From positions 1 through 55,553 of the forward strand of contig CALKEZ010000028.1 of the NCBI GenBank assembly GCA_938084745.1: a stretch of 55,553 bases of DNA, written 5' to 3'. The position numbers and the translations under genes are program-made. The notes below the pieces were generated by a model. That model worked only from the letters and a program-made list of their open reading frames with translations. It ran no database searches and was not told the DNA's origin. Positions within the stretch are counted from its first letter, which is position 1. Every line of letters begins with the position of its first letter. This document shows, piece after piece, positions 29,814 to 37,983 of the stretch. This stretch comes from an uncultured Gammaproteobacteria bacterium. GTDB taxonomy: Bacteria; Pseudomonadota; Gammaproteobacteria; Eutrophobiales; Eutrophobiaceae.

Positions 29814-31203
29814 GTGCATTCCCCCCTCGTGGACGTCTCGGTTGCCCGTTGAGCGGCAAGGGATCAAGCTCCGCAACGGTAAGCCGATCATCAATCAAAT
29901 ATTTTTTTGCAACTTCCATGACCTGCTCCGCTGTTACCGCCTTAACACCATCAACATACTGATCGGCAATCCGCCAGGACAAACCAATTGTTTCCAACGT
30001 GCCAAGTATCATTGCCTGATAAAAGACTGAGTCTTTTTCGTAAACATCGCCCGATATTACCTGTGCTTTGACACGTTGTAATTCTTCTTTGGAAACCGGG
30101 TTTGTTTGTAAGTCTACTATCTCATTCCGTAGGGCAGTTTCGAGTTCTTTGATCGTCTTGCCTTTCGATGGCGTGCCTGACATAACGAATAAATTATTCA
30201 GCCGAGAAACCATGCGATAACCAGCACTTGCATTAGCCGCTATCTCGGAACCTCTAACCAAACGACTGGTAATACGCGCACTACTGCCACCATCAAGGAT
30301 ACCGGCTAGCACTTCTAACGCATAAGGCTCCCAATCAGTTTTGTCCTCGGCTTCATCACTGGCTTTAATCACCGGTGTTTTATAAGACATCAAGAGGTAA
30401 GGTAATTCTGCTGGACGTTTTACAGTAATCCGTTTTATGCCGTTTTGTTCCACTTCTTCCAGAGACTTCACCGCGATGGACTCACCGGCCGGTAAGGGGC
30501 CAAAGTATTTTTTGGCCATTTCATAGACTGCTTCAGGATTAACGTCGCCGGCAATCACCAGGGTGGCGTTATTAGGTGCATACCATTTCTGATACCAGGC
30601 CTTCAAATCTTCAATCGTCATGTTATCCAGATCTTGCATCCAACCAATCACAGGAAAACGATAAGGGCTGGTTTGGAATGTGGTTGCCATCGCAACTTCG
30701 TACAGATAGGACTGTGGATTGTCTTCCGTGCGCCAGCGACGCTCTTCTTTAACAACCTCTATTTCTTTTTCGAACTCTTCTGACGGCAAGGTCAGATAGC
30801 GCATACGATCAGCTTCCAGTTCGAAACTGGTCGCCAAACGCGATTTTTCCAATGTCTGAAAATAGGCCGTGTAATCGGGCCCGGTAAAAGCATTGTCGCT
30901 ACCACCATTTTCCGAAATGATGCGTGAAAATTCGCCGCTGGGAAATTTTTCCGTACCCTTAAACATCATGTGTTCAAGCGCATGAGATAAGCCGGTAATT
31001 CCATCATGCTCGTAACTCCCGCCGACCTTATACCAGACCTGAGTCACAACTACTGGCGCACGGTGATCTTCTTTGACCAGCAGCTTAAGACCGTTTTCCA
31101 ATTTATATTCAGTAACATTTGCACTGACAAGGCCAGGAACGGTTAAAGTAAGAACCAGCAGAACCGATTTAAGCGTTAGCCACATCCGATCCGGATTTTT
31201 CAT
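29803..31203 (-). CDS. Zinc-dependent M16 peptidase, periplasmic
   Basis: Active member of an M16 pair. The inverted zinc motif HALEHMMF is at about residue 62 of the chosen form, with the downstream Glu in EVVKEERRWRTED. A signal peptide covers LKSVLLVLTLTVPGLVSA. The ATG at 31203 is chosen; an ATG at 31248 is open but the residues it adds (ending SFPWKRDFRM) are the translation of a REP-like palindrome and not protein sequence of the family. A later ATG at MWLTLK is also possible. About 466 residues. Divergent from ftsY. Confidence 0.92.
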   Translation of the reverse strand: MKNPDRMWLTLKSVLLVLTLTVPGLVSANVTEYKLENGLKLLVKEDHRAPVVVTQVWYKVGGSYEHDGITGLSHALEHMMFKGTEKFPSGEFSRIISENGGSDNAFTGPDYTAYFQTLEKSRLATSFELEADRMRYLTLPSEEFEKEIEVVKEERRWRTEDNPQSYLYEVAMATTFQTSPYRFPVIGWMQDLDNMTIEDLKAWYQKWYAPNNATLVIAGDVNPEAVYEMAKKYFGPLPAGESIAVKSLEEVEQNGIKRITVKRPAELPYLLMSYKTPVIKASDEAEDKTDWEPYALEVLAGILDGGSSARITSRLVRGSEIAANASAGYRMVSRLNNLFVMSGTPSKGKTIKELETALRNEIVDLQTNPVSKEELQRVKAQVISGDVYEKDSVFYQAMILGTLETIGLSWRIADQYVDGVKAVTAEQVMEVAKKYLIDDRLTVAELDPLPLNGQPRRPRGGNAHVH

Positions 31204-31208
31204 TCTGA

Positions 31209-31231
31209 AATCCCGCTTCCACGGGAATGAC
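31209..31231. repeat. REP/dRS3-like palindrome at the M16 start
   Basis: AATCCC (31209-31214), 8 bases, then GGGAAT (31223-31228) followed by GAC. On the minus strand it reads GTCATTCCC-N8-GGGATT, the arrangement of dRS3/REP elements (ATTCCC-N8-GGGAAT) widespread in proteobacterial intergenic regions. The core stem TCCCG/CGGGA is perfect. Only one copy was noticed in this window. It lies immediately upstream of the chosen M16 start codon, so it would be part of that gene's leader. Confidence 0.6.
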
Positions 31232-31387
31232 AATAAGTAATATTTCATAATTGATAAATTTCTTTTGTTATGGAATTAGAATTCTGTGATGCACGCTATA
31301 TAGAGCGTATTTCTCTTTATGAGTTCGATATAACTTAATGGTAGGATACCGCAACTCATATACTGCATACTAAAATAATTTACCCCT

Positions 31388-32347
31388 GTGTTTGGTTTCA
31401 AGAAAAAAAACGACGCTAAAAACCCAGAACCATCGAGCGCCGCTACAGTAACGCTTTCGGAACGCCTGAAACGTACGCGTACAGGGCTTTTTGGCGGGCT
31501 TTTCAGTCGCAACAAAACCGTTATCGATAACGCCACGCTGGAAGAACTCGAAGATCGCCTGCTGCTGGCAGATATTGGCATTAAAACCACTGATCAGGTC
31601 ATTCAATTATTAAAGGCCGAATCGAAAAATAACTCGTCAGCGAATCCGCTTGAACAATTAAAACAGGTTTTGCACCCGACGCTGAAAAAAGTCGAAAAAC
31701 CATTAATCATTCCCGACATACCTAACAAGCCTTATTTAATCTTGGTGGTTGGCGTCAATGGCGTTGGCAAAACAACAACGATAGGAAAATTGGCCAAACG
31801 ACTACAGACCGAAGGCAAAAGCGTGATGCTGGCTGCAGGCGATACCTTTCGTGCCGCCGCAATTGAGCAACTACAAGTGTGGGGTGAGCGCAACAGGATA
31901 AAGGTTGTTGCCCAAACACATGGTTCGGACTCTGGCGCAGTAATTTTCGATGCGTTGAAATCAGCACGGGCAAACAATATTGATGTCTTGATCGCAGATA
32001 CGGCCGGACGATTACACAATAAAGAGCGCCTGATGGAAGAAATGAAAAAGATCCATCGTATCGGCACCAAGTTTGATGCCGACCTGCAAAGTGAGGTTTT
32101 ATTGGTATTGGATGCCGGAACCGGACAAAATGCGTTGCTACAGGCTAAACAATTTAACGAGATGATTGGTGTTGACGGTATCGTCCTAACCAAACTTGAT
32201 GGAACCGCCAAGGGCGGTATTGTTTTTTCACTTGCAGACGAATTGAATATTCCCATACGCTTTATCGGCGTGGGCGAACAGGTCGATGACCTTCGACCTT
32301 TCAATGCGGCTGAATTCATTGATGCCTTACTTGTGGCGGAAGAATGA
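31388..32347 (+). CDS. ftsY: Signal recognition particle receptor FtsY
   Basis: SRP-family GTPase that docks ribosome-nascent chain complexes at the inner membrane. The NG domain fills the protein after a short basic, low-acid N-terminus (about 20 residues), so the long acidic A-domain of E. coli FtsY is missing. GTPase motifs: GVNGVGKTTTIGKLA near 120, DTFRAAAIEQL, ADTAGRLHNK near 200 and TKLDGTAKGG near 263. The GTG start is forced, because an in-frame TAA lies 10 bases upstream and no ATG exists before the conserved domain; no clear ribosome site is visible. 319 residues. First gene of ftsY-ftsE-ftsX. Confidence 0.96.
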   Translation: MFGFKKKNDAKNPEPSSAATVTLSERLKRTRTGLFGGLFSRNKTVIDNATLEELEDRLLLADIGIKTTDQVIQLLKAESKNNSSANPLEQLKQVLHPTLKKVEKPLIIPDIPNKPYLILVVGVNGVGKTTTIGKLAKRLQTEGKSVMLAAGDTFRAAAIEQLQVWGERNRIKVVAQTHGSDSGAVIFDALKSARANNIDVLIADTAGRLHNKERLMEEMKKIHRIGTKFDADLQSEVLLVLDAGTGQNALLQAKQFNEMIGVDGIVLTKLDGTAKGGIVFSLADELNIPIRFIGVGEQVDDLRPFNAAEFIDALLVAEE

Positions 32348-33021
32348 TTAGATTTACAAATGTGCATATGAACTATCCGGGCGGCAATGAAGCCCTGCGT
32401 AATATCAATCTGCATATTGAACAAGGCGCAATGATGTACATCACTGGTCGCTCAGGTGCTGGCAAATCCACGCTGTTGCGTCTAATTGCGTTGATCGACC
32501 GACATACACGCGGACAGATTATTATTAATGGTCAAAACCTGGAACGCGTGCGCAACGCCCGTATCCCCATCTTCAGACGTCATATTGGCTTTATGTTTCA
32601 GGATCACCGCCTGCTGAATGATCGGACCGTGTTTGATAATGTTTCATTACCGCTCGTTATTGCCGGATATCGGCATCAGGAAATTCGTAAACGCGTACAG
32701 GCGGCACTGGACAAGGTTAGCCTGCTACAAAAGGCCAACAGCTACCCAATGGCACTGTCTGGCGGCGAACAACAGCGTGTAGGTGTCGCCCGCGCGGTAG
32801 TACATCGACCGGCGATACTGTTGGCAGATGAACCCACCGGCAACCTCGATCCCGCACTCTCCTGGGACATGATGAAATTATTCGAGCAGTTTAATCAGGT
32901 TGGCGTCACCGTTCTTGTTGCCAGTCATGACCTTGATATGATTAAACGCATGTCTAAACGCATCATCACATTGAAGATGGGTCGCATCTTAACGCACAGC
33001 GGCACGCCTCTCGAAACATGA
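32344..33021 (+). CDS. ftsE: Cell division ATP-binding protein FtsE
   Basis: ABC-type ATPase that with FtsX controls periplasmic peptidoglycan amidases at the division site. Walker A GRSGAGKSTLLRLIA near residue 38, signature LSGGEQQRVGVARA near 138, Walker B ILLADEPTGNLDP near 158. 225 residues. Its ATG overlaps the ftsY stop by 4 bp and its stop overlaps ftsX by 4 bp, so translation is coupled. Confidence 0.97.
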   Translation: MIRFTNVHMNYPGGNEALRNINLHIEQGAMMYITGRSGAGKSTLLRLIALIDRHTRGQIIINGQNLERVRNARIPIFRRHIGFMFQDHRLLNDRTVFDNVSLPLVIAGYRHQEIRKRVQAALDKVSLLQKANSYPMALSGGEQQRVGVARAVVHRPAILLADEPTGNLDPALSWDMMKLFEQFNQVGVTVLVASHDLDMIKRMSKRIITLKMGRILTHSGTPLET

Positions 33022-34001
33022 ACGCCGCCACTCGCAAAAAAAACAACCGCCCGGAAAAGAAGCGACAAGGGGAATTTAAGCGCCGCTTCGATATGTGGTT
33101 GTTGCAACACGCACAGGCATTTATTTACAGTCTCGGGCAATATATTAAACACCCTGTCAGCAATCTGTTAACGACAGCGGTAATTGGTATATCGCTCGCC
33201 TTACCCACCAGCTTTTATTTATTACTCGATAATGTGCGACACATATCCTCAAGCTGGGATGGTTCCTTACAAATCACGCTATTTTTAGAAACAGATGTCG
33301 ATGAGGCTCGCGCCGCTGAATTTGCAAACGGCTTGAAACAAAACAACGCTATACTGGAAACCACACTAATTAAACGTGCCGATGCCCTGGCAGAGTACCA
33401 AAAGCTTTCTGGCTTCGCCGATGCCCTCAATACCCTTGAAGAAAACCCGTTACCGAATGTCGTTTTGGTTAAACCGAAACTGGACACTGGCGACAATATG
33501 CAAACGGAAAATTTGATAAAAGAACTCGAAGCAATGCCTGAAGTGGATAACGCACAATACGATAGCCGCTGGATAAAACGCTTGCTCTATATACTAGATA
33601 TCATTAATCGGCTGATAGTGATTCTCTCAACATTACTGGCCGTTGCCGTATTATTGATCATCGGCAATACCATCCGGCTCGCCATCTATAATCGCCGCTC
33701 GGAAATCGAGATCACCAAGCTGTTTGGCGGCACCGACAGCTTCATACAACGGCCTTTCCTCTATAGCGGGCTCTGGTATGGTGTATTCGGCGGCATAATT
33801 GCCTGGCTGCTGATCACCATATCCATGCAACTACTACAGGACCCGGTGAGACAACTGACCAACCTTTATTCCAGCGACTTTCAGCTCATTGGTCTCGGCC
33901 TCAATAGCTCACTAACCCTGTTCGCCAGCAGTATTGCGCTCGGTTTAGTCGGCTCCTGGATAGCCGTAAAACGGCATTTACGTGCTATAGAACCTGTCTA
34001 A
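33018..34001 (+). CDS. ftsX: Cell division protein FtsX
   Basis: Permease-like partner of FtsE. 327 residues with a basic cytoplasmic N-terminus (KKNNRPEKKRQGEFKRRF), one helix at about 55-75, an extracytoplasmic domain with the LALPTSFYLLLDNVR and FLETDVDEARAAEFA segments, and three helices in the C-terminal FtsX domain (about 200-222, 250-275 and 295-318). EIEITKLFGGTDSFIQRPFLYSG is the conserved cytoplasmic loop. The 4-bp overlap with ftsE supports a single operon. rpoH follows after 122 bp with its own promoter. Confidence 0.96.
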   Translation: MNAATRKKNNRPEKKRQGEFKRRFDMWLLQHAQAFIYSLGQYIKHPVSNLLTTAVIGISLALPTSFYLLLDNVRHISSSWDGSLQITLFLETDVDEARAAEFANGLKQNNAILETTLIKRADALAEYQKLSGFADALNTLEENPLPNVVLVKPKLDTGDNMQTENLIKELEAMPEVDNAQYDSRWIKRLLYILDIINRLIVILSTLLAVAVLLIIGNTIRLAIYNRRSEIEITKLFGGTDSFIQRPFLYSGLWYGVFGGIIAWLLITISMQLLQDPVRQLTNLYSSDFQLIGLGLNSSLTLFASSIALGLVGSWIAVKRHLRAIEPV

Positions 34002-34026
34002 TCCATTAAATATCAGCCACTTAAGC

Positions 34027-34056
34027 TTGACATCCGGCTGAACTTTTCAAAAAATT
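34027..34056 (+). promoter_or_regulatory. Sigma-70-like promoter of rpoH
   Basis: A perfect TTGACA (34027-34032) is followed after 17-18 bp by the weaker AAAAAT/AAAATT (34050-34056). The -10 end overlaps the left half of the CIRCE element. It lies about 70 bp upstream of the rpoH start codon. The -10 box is poor, so the assignment depends mainly on the -35 and on the operator position. Confidence 0.5.
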
Positions 34057-34081
34057 AGCACTCATAGTTTCGGAGTGCTAA
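34055..34081 (+). promoter_or_regulatory. CIRCE operator (HrcA binding site) upstream of rpoH
   Basis: TTAGCACTC (34055-34063), nine bases, then GAGTGCTAA (34073-34081): an exact match to the CIRCE consensus with perfect 9-bp arms and the canonical 9-bp spacer. HrcA binds CIRCE and represses chaperone operons, mostly groESL or dnaK. Here the nearest downstream gene is rpoH (ATG at 34124), and the operator covers the -10/start region of the predicted promoter. HrcA control of rpoH is inferred. Confidence 0.93.
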
Positions 34082-34123
34082 ACTTCGGTTAATAAAGCCG
34101 ATTGATTTAATAGGAAAAAGATC

Positions 34124-34975
34124 ATGAATCAGCTAATAAACTTACAATTCGCATTACCGACAGGTTCAATAGAAAGCTATGTTTCGTCGGTCAATCAAGT
34201 CCCCATACTGTCTCTGGAAGAAGAACAGGTATTGGCCAGACGACTCAGAGACGAGACCGATCTCGAATCAGCCCGCCGCCTGGTTATGTCACACCTTCGA
34301 TTCGTGGTAAAAATCGCTCGCGGTTACAGCGGTTATGGCCTGCCACAAGCTGACCTGATTCAGGAGGGTAATGTTGGCTTAATGAAAGCAGTAAAACGGT
34401 TTGATCCCGATGTAGGCGTTCGACTCGTTTCCTTCGCCGTACATTGGATACGCGCAGAGATGCATGAATTCATTCTTAAGAACTGGCGCATTGTTAAAGT
34501 GGCCACCACCAAGGCCCAACGTAAATTATTCTTTAACCTGCGCTCATCCAAGAAACGTTTAGGCTGGTTAAATCAAAATGAAGTTGATGCGGTCGCCAAA
34601 GACCTTGGGGTTAAGCCCAGCGATGTCATGGAAATGGAAAAACGCATGAGCAATTACGATGCATCTTTCGATGGGCTTTATAATGATGATGATGACGAAT
34701 CAATCTCTTCACCTTCCTACTTCCTTGAAAATAAAGCAGCAGGCCCTGAAGAGCTGATCGAAACCGCACAAATCGATGACGAAAGCCAGGAGTCATTACA
34801 TAAGGCACTGGCACTACTCGATGATCGCAGCAAAGACATCATCGCCAAGCGTTGGCTAGCCGAAGACAAGGCAACGCTGCACGAACTCGCAGCGATACAC
34901 GATGTCTCTGCCGAACGGATACGGCAAATCGAAAACAACGCAATGAAAAAATTGCGCGAGACAATAGCCGCATAA
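34124..34975 (+). CDS. rpoH: RNA polymerase heat-shock sigma factor sigma-32
   Basis: Alternative sigma factor for heat-shock genes. 283 residues. Region 1.2/2.1 ([19 protein letters not shown]), region 2.2-2.4 ([19 protein letters not shown], then [19 protein letters not shown]), the RpoH box QRKLFFNLR near residue 130, and region 4.2 ([25 protein letters not shown]) are all present. An AGGAAAAAGATC lies before the ATG. The leader after the CIRCE element is only about 42 bases, so a long RNA thermometer upstream is unlikely. A strong terminator follows. Confidence 0.97.
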   Translation: MNQLINLQFALPTGSIESYVSSVNQVPILSLEEEQVLARRLRDETDLESARRLVMSHLRFVVKIARGYSGYGLPQADLIQEGNVGLMKAVKRFDPDVGVRLVSFAVHWIRAEMHEFILKNWRIVKVATTKAQRKLFFNLRSSKKRLGWLNQNEVDAVAKDLGVKPSDVMEMEKRMSNYDASFDGLYNDDDDESISSPSYFLENKAAGPEELIETAQIDDESQESLHKALALLDDRSKDIIAKRWLAEDKATLHELAAIHDVSAERIRQIENNAMKKLRETIAA

Positions 34976-35026
34976 CGACAAACAACTTGATACAAGGACG
35001 AATCAAGGATGATTAACTTAATGCAC

Positions 35027-35050
35027 AAATGGCCCTTCGGGGCCATTTTT
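35027..35050 (+). terminator. Intrinsic terminator of rpoH
   Basis: AAATGGCCC (35027-35035), a TTCG tetraloop, and GGGCCATTT (35040-35048) with further T residues. The 9-bp perfect stem with a UUCG loop is a classic intrinsic terminator, 52 bases after the rpoH stop. Confidence 0.95.
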
Positions 35051-35247
35051 ATTTGGGAAAGCAATAAATATCGAGAATGAAATAAATAATGATGAAAAAT
35101 AACCTTTGATATGAGCCATACATAACGAGCCTTTTACACACTTGCATAAAATAAAGATAACAGGCCCGGCAATATTCTATTCACAAAGACTTATGCTTGT
35201 ATAAATTTCTATTCGTTAAACTTAACTCAAATTGAACGGAGGCTATT

Positions 35248-35640
35248 ATGTCCCCTTGGAACTGGAACTGGGCGCCGCAAATTCGTTTTCCACTGAGCGG
35301 TAATGTTGAACAAGATATCGAGCCAAACCTGGATCTCTTCTTTGCCGGCATTTAACCCGAGGCCAGTATTGGCAGTATTGAAAAAGGTATTTTTGAGAAG
35401 GCAAGTTACGGCAAGCAACTCGGCATGATACTCGATGTGTTATTGCCCTTGATTGAAGAGGGCTCTATTAAAACAGCCAAGGCAAAGCAATCTCTTGCTG
35501 ATCTGCAAGCATTACAAAAAGAGATTGATAACGTAAAAGCGGCCAAGCGTGGTGAAATGGAACAGTCGGCCGTTATGCTGTTAAAGAAAATTGAGAAAAC
35601 CGACAAGGCAATGCTGGGACGAATAATCAAAAAGTTCTAG
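35248..35640 (+). pseudogene. Small conserved hypothetical gene interrupted by an in-frame TAA
   Basis: A well-formed ribosome site (GGAGG, 35238-35242) and ATG open a frame MSPWNWNWAPQIRFPLSG that stops at TAA (35353-35355) after 35 codons. The same frame continues without another stop for 94 codons (ASIGSIEKGIFEKASYGKQL and onward, then a charged helix ending GRIIKKF). The PWNWNWAPQIRFPLSG opening resembles small proteobacterial hypothetical proteins of about 130 residues, so the two parts are most simply one gene broken by a nonsense mutation. A downstream ATG (35425) lacks a ribosome site and would make only the helical half. Function unknown. Confidence 0.75.
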
Positions 35641-35754
35641 CGAAAATTAATACTGTATTTACATAAAAATTCCCGTGACATCTGCGATAGATCAATTTAG
35701 GTCGCATATTAAATCTTATACTTGCCCCAAATCCTGATAAGAAGGAGGAGGATT

Positions 35755-36144
35755 ATGTTAACTGTCAATTTGAATGAAGATGAGGGTATTGTCCTGCTTG
35801 AACCCAAAGGCGCTCTTTCAAAAGAAGACTTCACGCTTGTTGCCAGTACAGTTGATCCTTATATTGAAAAATCGGGCAAACTAAACGGCGTTTTGATTCA
35901 TACTAAATCATTTCCCGGCTGGGATTCGTTCGGTGCACTGATAAAGCATCTGTCTTTTGTGAAAGATCATCACAAAAAAGTCAGGTGTGTCGCGTTAGTT
36001 ACTGACTCAGCTATTGGTGGGTTTGCCGAACACGTCGCCAGTCATTTTATCTCCGCAGAAGTAAAACACTTTGCTTATGATCAAATGTATGACGCGAGAA
36101 ACTGGATTAGAAGAACGACTTCGACACACGCCAGCACTGCCTAA
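35755..36144 (+). CDS. SpoIIAA-like/STAS-related protein
   Basis: 129-residue soluble protein. The strong GAAGGAGGAGG ribosome site sets the ATG at MLTVNLNEDEG; a longer form beginning at 35722 is not needed. The sequence has the SpoIIAA-like pattern: a beta-strand start with VLLEPKGALSKEDFTLVASTV, LNGVLIHTKSFPGWDSFGALIKHLSF, VRCVALVTDS and FAEHVASHFISAEVKHF. Proteins of this group (related to the STAS fold) are common single genes in proteobacteria and their function is not known. No phosphorylatable Ser of true SpoIIAA can be assigned. Confidence 0.83.
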   Translation: MLTVNLNEDEGIVLLEPKGALSKEDFTLVASTVDPYIEKSGKLNGVLIHTKSFPGWDSFGALIKHLSFVKDHHKKVRCVALVTDSAIGGFAEHVASHFISAEVKHFAYDQMYDARNWIRRTTSTHASTA

Positions 36145-36274
36145 ACAAGAAGCCCAATACCGGCATGACGTGTTTTGTGCACAAGCTTGCTCTAAATTAA
36201 GCCGGATCAACCGAGGATTTAACTACCTAACCGACACCGCCAGATGGCGGCGGGCTAGATATCAAGCAGCGGAA

Positions 36275-36721
36275 TTATGCTGCCTTACGTTTCTTGGTCT
36301 TTTTCTTTGGTTTATTCAAGACTTTGTCTGCTGCTGCGATTGCCTTGGTATAGGCTGTCAATCGTCGACAACTGGTACGCAAACCAGACAACTCTTCAAA
36401 GTTAGCTGCTTTAGCTGCTCTGTTTTTAGCCACTTCTTTTCTGATCGCTGCTAATTCTTTATCTACCGCTTTCAATGCACTCTTGTTTGCTACAACAGGA
36501 TCTTTTTGTGCTCTTGCAGCAGCTGCCTTGCGACGTTTAGCCAAGGTGACACGTTTTTTGCTGAGTCGTTTTCCTTCTAATGCGGACTGCTTGCTGTTTT
36601 TCATCGCCAGCGCTAAAGCTGCAGACCCGTTGGCAGTTGCCATTTCCAGATTAGCCAACGATGTATCAAGTGCTTTGACCAAGGCAACATTCTTCACAAC
36701 GGATTTCTTTTTTACAACCAT
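36275..36721 (-). CDS. Lysine/alanine-rich basic protein
   Basis: 148-residue protein very rich in Lys, Ala and Arg. The N-terminus is MVVKKKSVVKNVALVKALDT, the middle has the basic run KRLSKKRVTLAKRRKAAAAR, and the C-terminus is NKPKKKTKKRKAA. Mostly helical. One Cys (SCRRLTAY). An AGGAG site lies 7 bases before the ATG, supporting translation. It resembles histone-H1-like or AlgP-like bacterial proteins in composition only, so nucleic-acid binding is a reasonable inference and nothing more. Isolated, convergent with the SpoIIAA-like gene. Confidence 0.68.
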   Translation of the reverse strand: MVVKKKSVVKNVALVKALDTSLANLEMATANGSAALALAMKNSKQSALEGKRLSKKRVTLAKRRKAAAARAQKDPVVANKSALKAVDKELAAIRKEVAKNRAAKAANFEELSGLRTSCRRLTAYTKAIAAADKVLNKPKKKTKKRKAA

Positions 36722-37219
36722 AATATTCTCCTGTTCATGCTATTTAGGTTAAGAATTCAATTCATGATGCAGATTGAGACGCAACTCAACCAGTTTGAGG
36801 TTCGCATTATGCACCATCGACGAATTCTTATCTCGAAAAGCTCAAATACAGGCTATTTCAGGCTCATTTGATCACGACTCGTAAGATTAACGACGACAAA
36901 CCATTACAGCAACTGGAAAAGAAAGCCGTTGTTTATTATTCTCCGTGCAACAGCAGCGAAGCTATTTTGGGCAGATCGTATAGGCTTATAAATCAAGCAT
37001 CATTCTCTTTTCGATGGGCATTGTGGTTTGTTAATAACTTGGTTCATGCGCAAAAAGACATAACGATATTTTCATTGAGCGATCTTCAGATTAAATTTTT
37101 AATAGTCGTATAATTATTATTGCTTGTTATTTGCATCAACTCACCCACCGGTGACAAACTGCATGACATGAAATAAACGTCAGGATAATTTGAATTGCAA
37201 AACAAAAAGAAACAATATT
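36722..37219. other. 498-bp stretch without a supported gene
   Basis: Between the basic-protein start and the broken dienelactone hydrolase gene I see no recognisable RNA or operator. One open frame (36868-37113, TTG start, 81 codons, Phe/Leu-rich end) lacks a ribosome site and any known motif. The first part should contain the promoter of the basic protein on the minus strand. Confidence 0.5.
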
Positions 37220-37953
37220 ATGAAAAATGTCATTACATTACTTTACCTGCTTGTTCTTTCTAATACTGCTGTTGCAACCGGAAAAATGATTGCCTATGAC
37301 ATTAATGGCAACACCTATGAAGGTTATTACACTTCTCCGACGGCTGATGCTCCGTTTGTATTACTGGTTCATGATTGGGATGGGCTGACAGACTATGAAG
37401 TGAAACGGGCCGATATGTTAGCGGGTCTGGGTTACGCTGTGTTCGCTGCTGATCTATTTGGCGCGGGCATAAGACCTACTGAAGTCAGCGATAAAAGACA
37501 ACACACTGGCGCGTCTACAAAGACCGCGCAAAGATGCGGGCATTATTAAATGGTGCACTCGAAACGGCTATGGAGAATGGGGCAAATGTTCACCATGGCG
37601 TTGCTATTGGCTATTGTTTTGGTGGCACCGCAGTACTGGAACTTGCGCGCTCAGGTTTTAGCTTGAAAGGCTATGTTACGTTTCATGGTGGTTTAGGCAC
37701 CCCGCAGAATCAGGATTACGCAAAAACTACGGGCGCGGTATTGGTCTTCCATGGTGGCGCTGATAAGTCGATAACCATGAGTGACTTCGCCAGATTAGCA
37801 GACGAGCTGGAACAAGCCGGCGTCAAACACGAAATGACTGTCTATGGTGACGCGCCTCATGCATTTACAGTATTTGGTTCGGATCGTTACCGCGAAGAAG
37901 CTGATAAAAAATCATGGCAACGCTTTACTAGGTTTCTTGAAGAGAGCTTGTAA
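37220..37953 (+). pseudogene. Dienelactone hydrolase family gene, frameshifted
   Basis: Alpha/beta-hydrolase of the DLH family split between two frames. The first frame starts MKNVITLLYLLVLSNTAVAT (signal peptide) and gives MIAYDINGNTYEGYY, LLVHDWDGLTDYE and FAADLFGAGIRPTEV. It then runs out of homology near 37500 and stops at 37549. The second frame supplies WRVYKDRAKMRALLNGAL, the nucleophile Cys motif IGYCFGGTAVLEL, the catalytic Asp in GADKSI and the His in DAPHAF, ending at 37953. A -1 shift around 37495-37520 would restore a full protein of about 244 residues. Either a recent pseudogene or a sequencing error. A bidirectional terminator follows. Confidence 0.85.
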
Positions 37954-37980
37954 AAAAACCGGGGCTATCCCGGTTTTTTT
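37952..37980. terminator. Bidirectional intrinsic terminator
   Basis: ACCGGG (37958-37963) pairs with CCCGGT (37969-37974) around GCTAT, with seven A before and seven T after. It serves the dienelactone hydrolase frame on the plus strand and the glycine-zipper gene on the minus strand, whose stop lies at 37984. Confidence 0.9.
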
Positions 37981-37983
37981 AAT

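Noticed and set aside
31732..32424. Long open frame on the minus strand opposite ftsY
   Set aside because: Mirror of the ftsY coding pattern; Ser/Thr-rich translation without domains.
35353..35355. TAA as a recoded sense codon
   Set aside because: Recoding in bacteria involves TGA or TAG; nothing in the flanking sequence suggests readthrough.
36237..36250. CCGCC-AGAT-GGCGG hairpin between the SpoIIAA-like and basic-protein genes
   Set aside because: Lies between convergent genes and could terminate, but has no T tract in either direction.
36868..37113. Open frame of 81 codons starting with TTG between the basic protein and the dienelactone hydrolase gene
   Set aside because: No ribosome site, no motif, unusual start and a composition like random sequence; kept only as part of a gene-free stretch.
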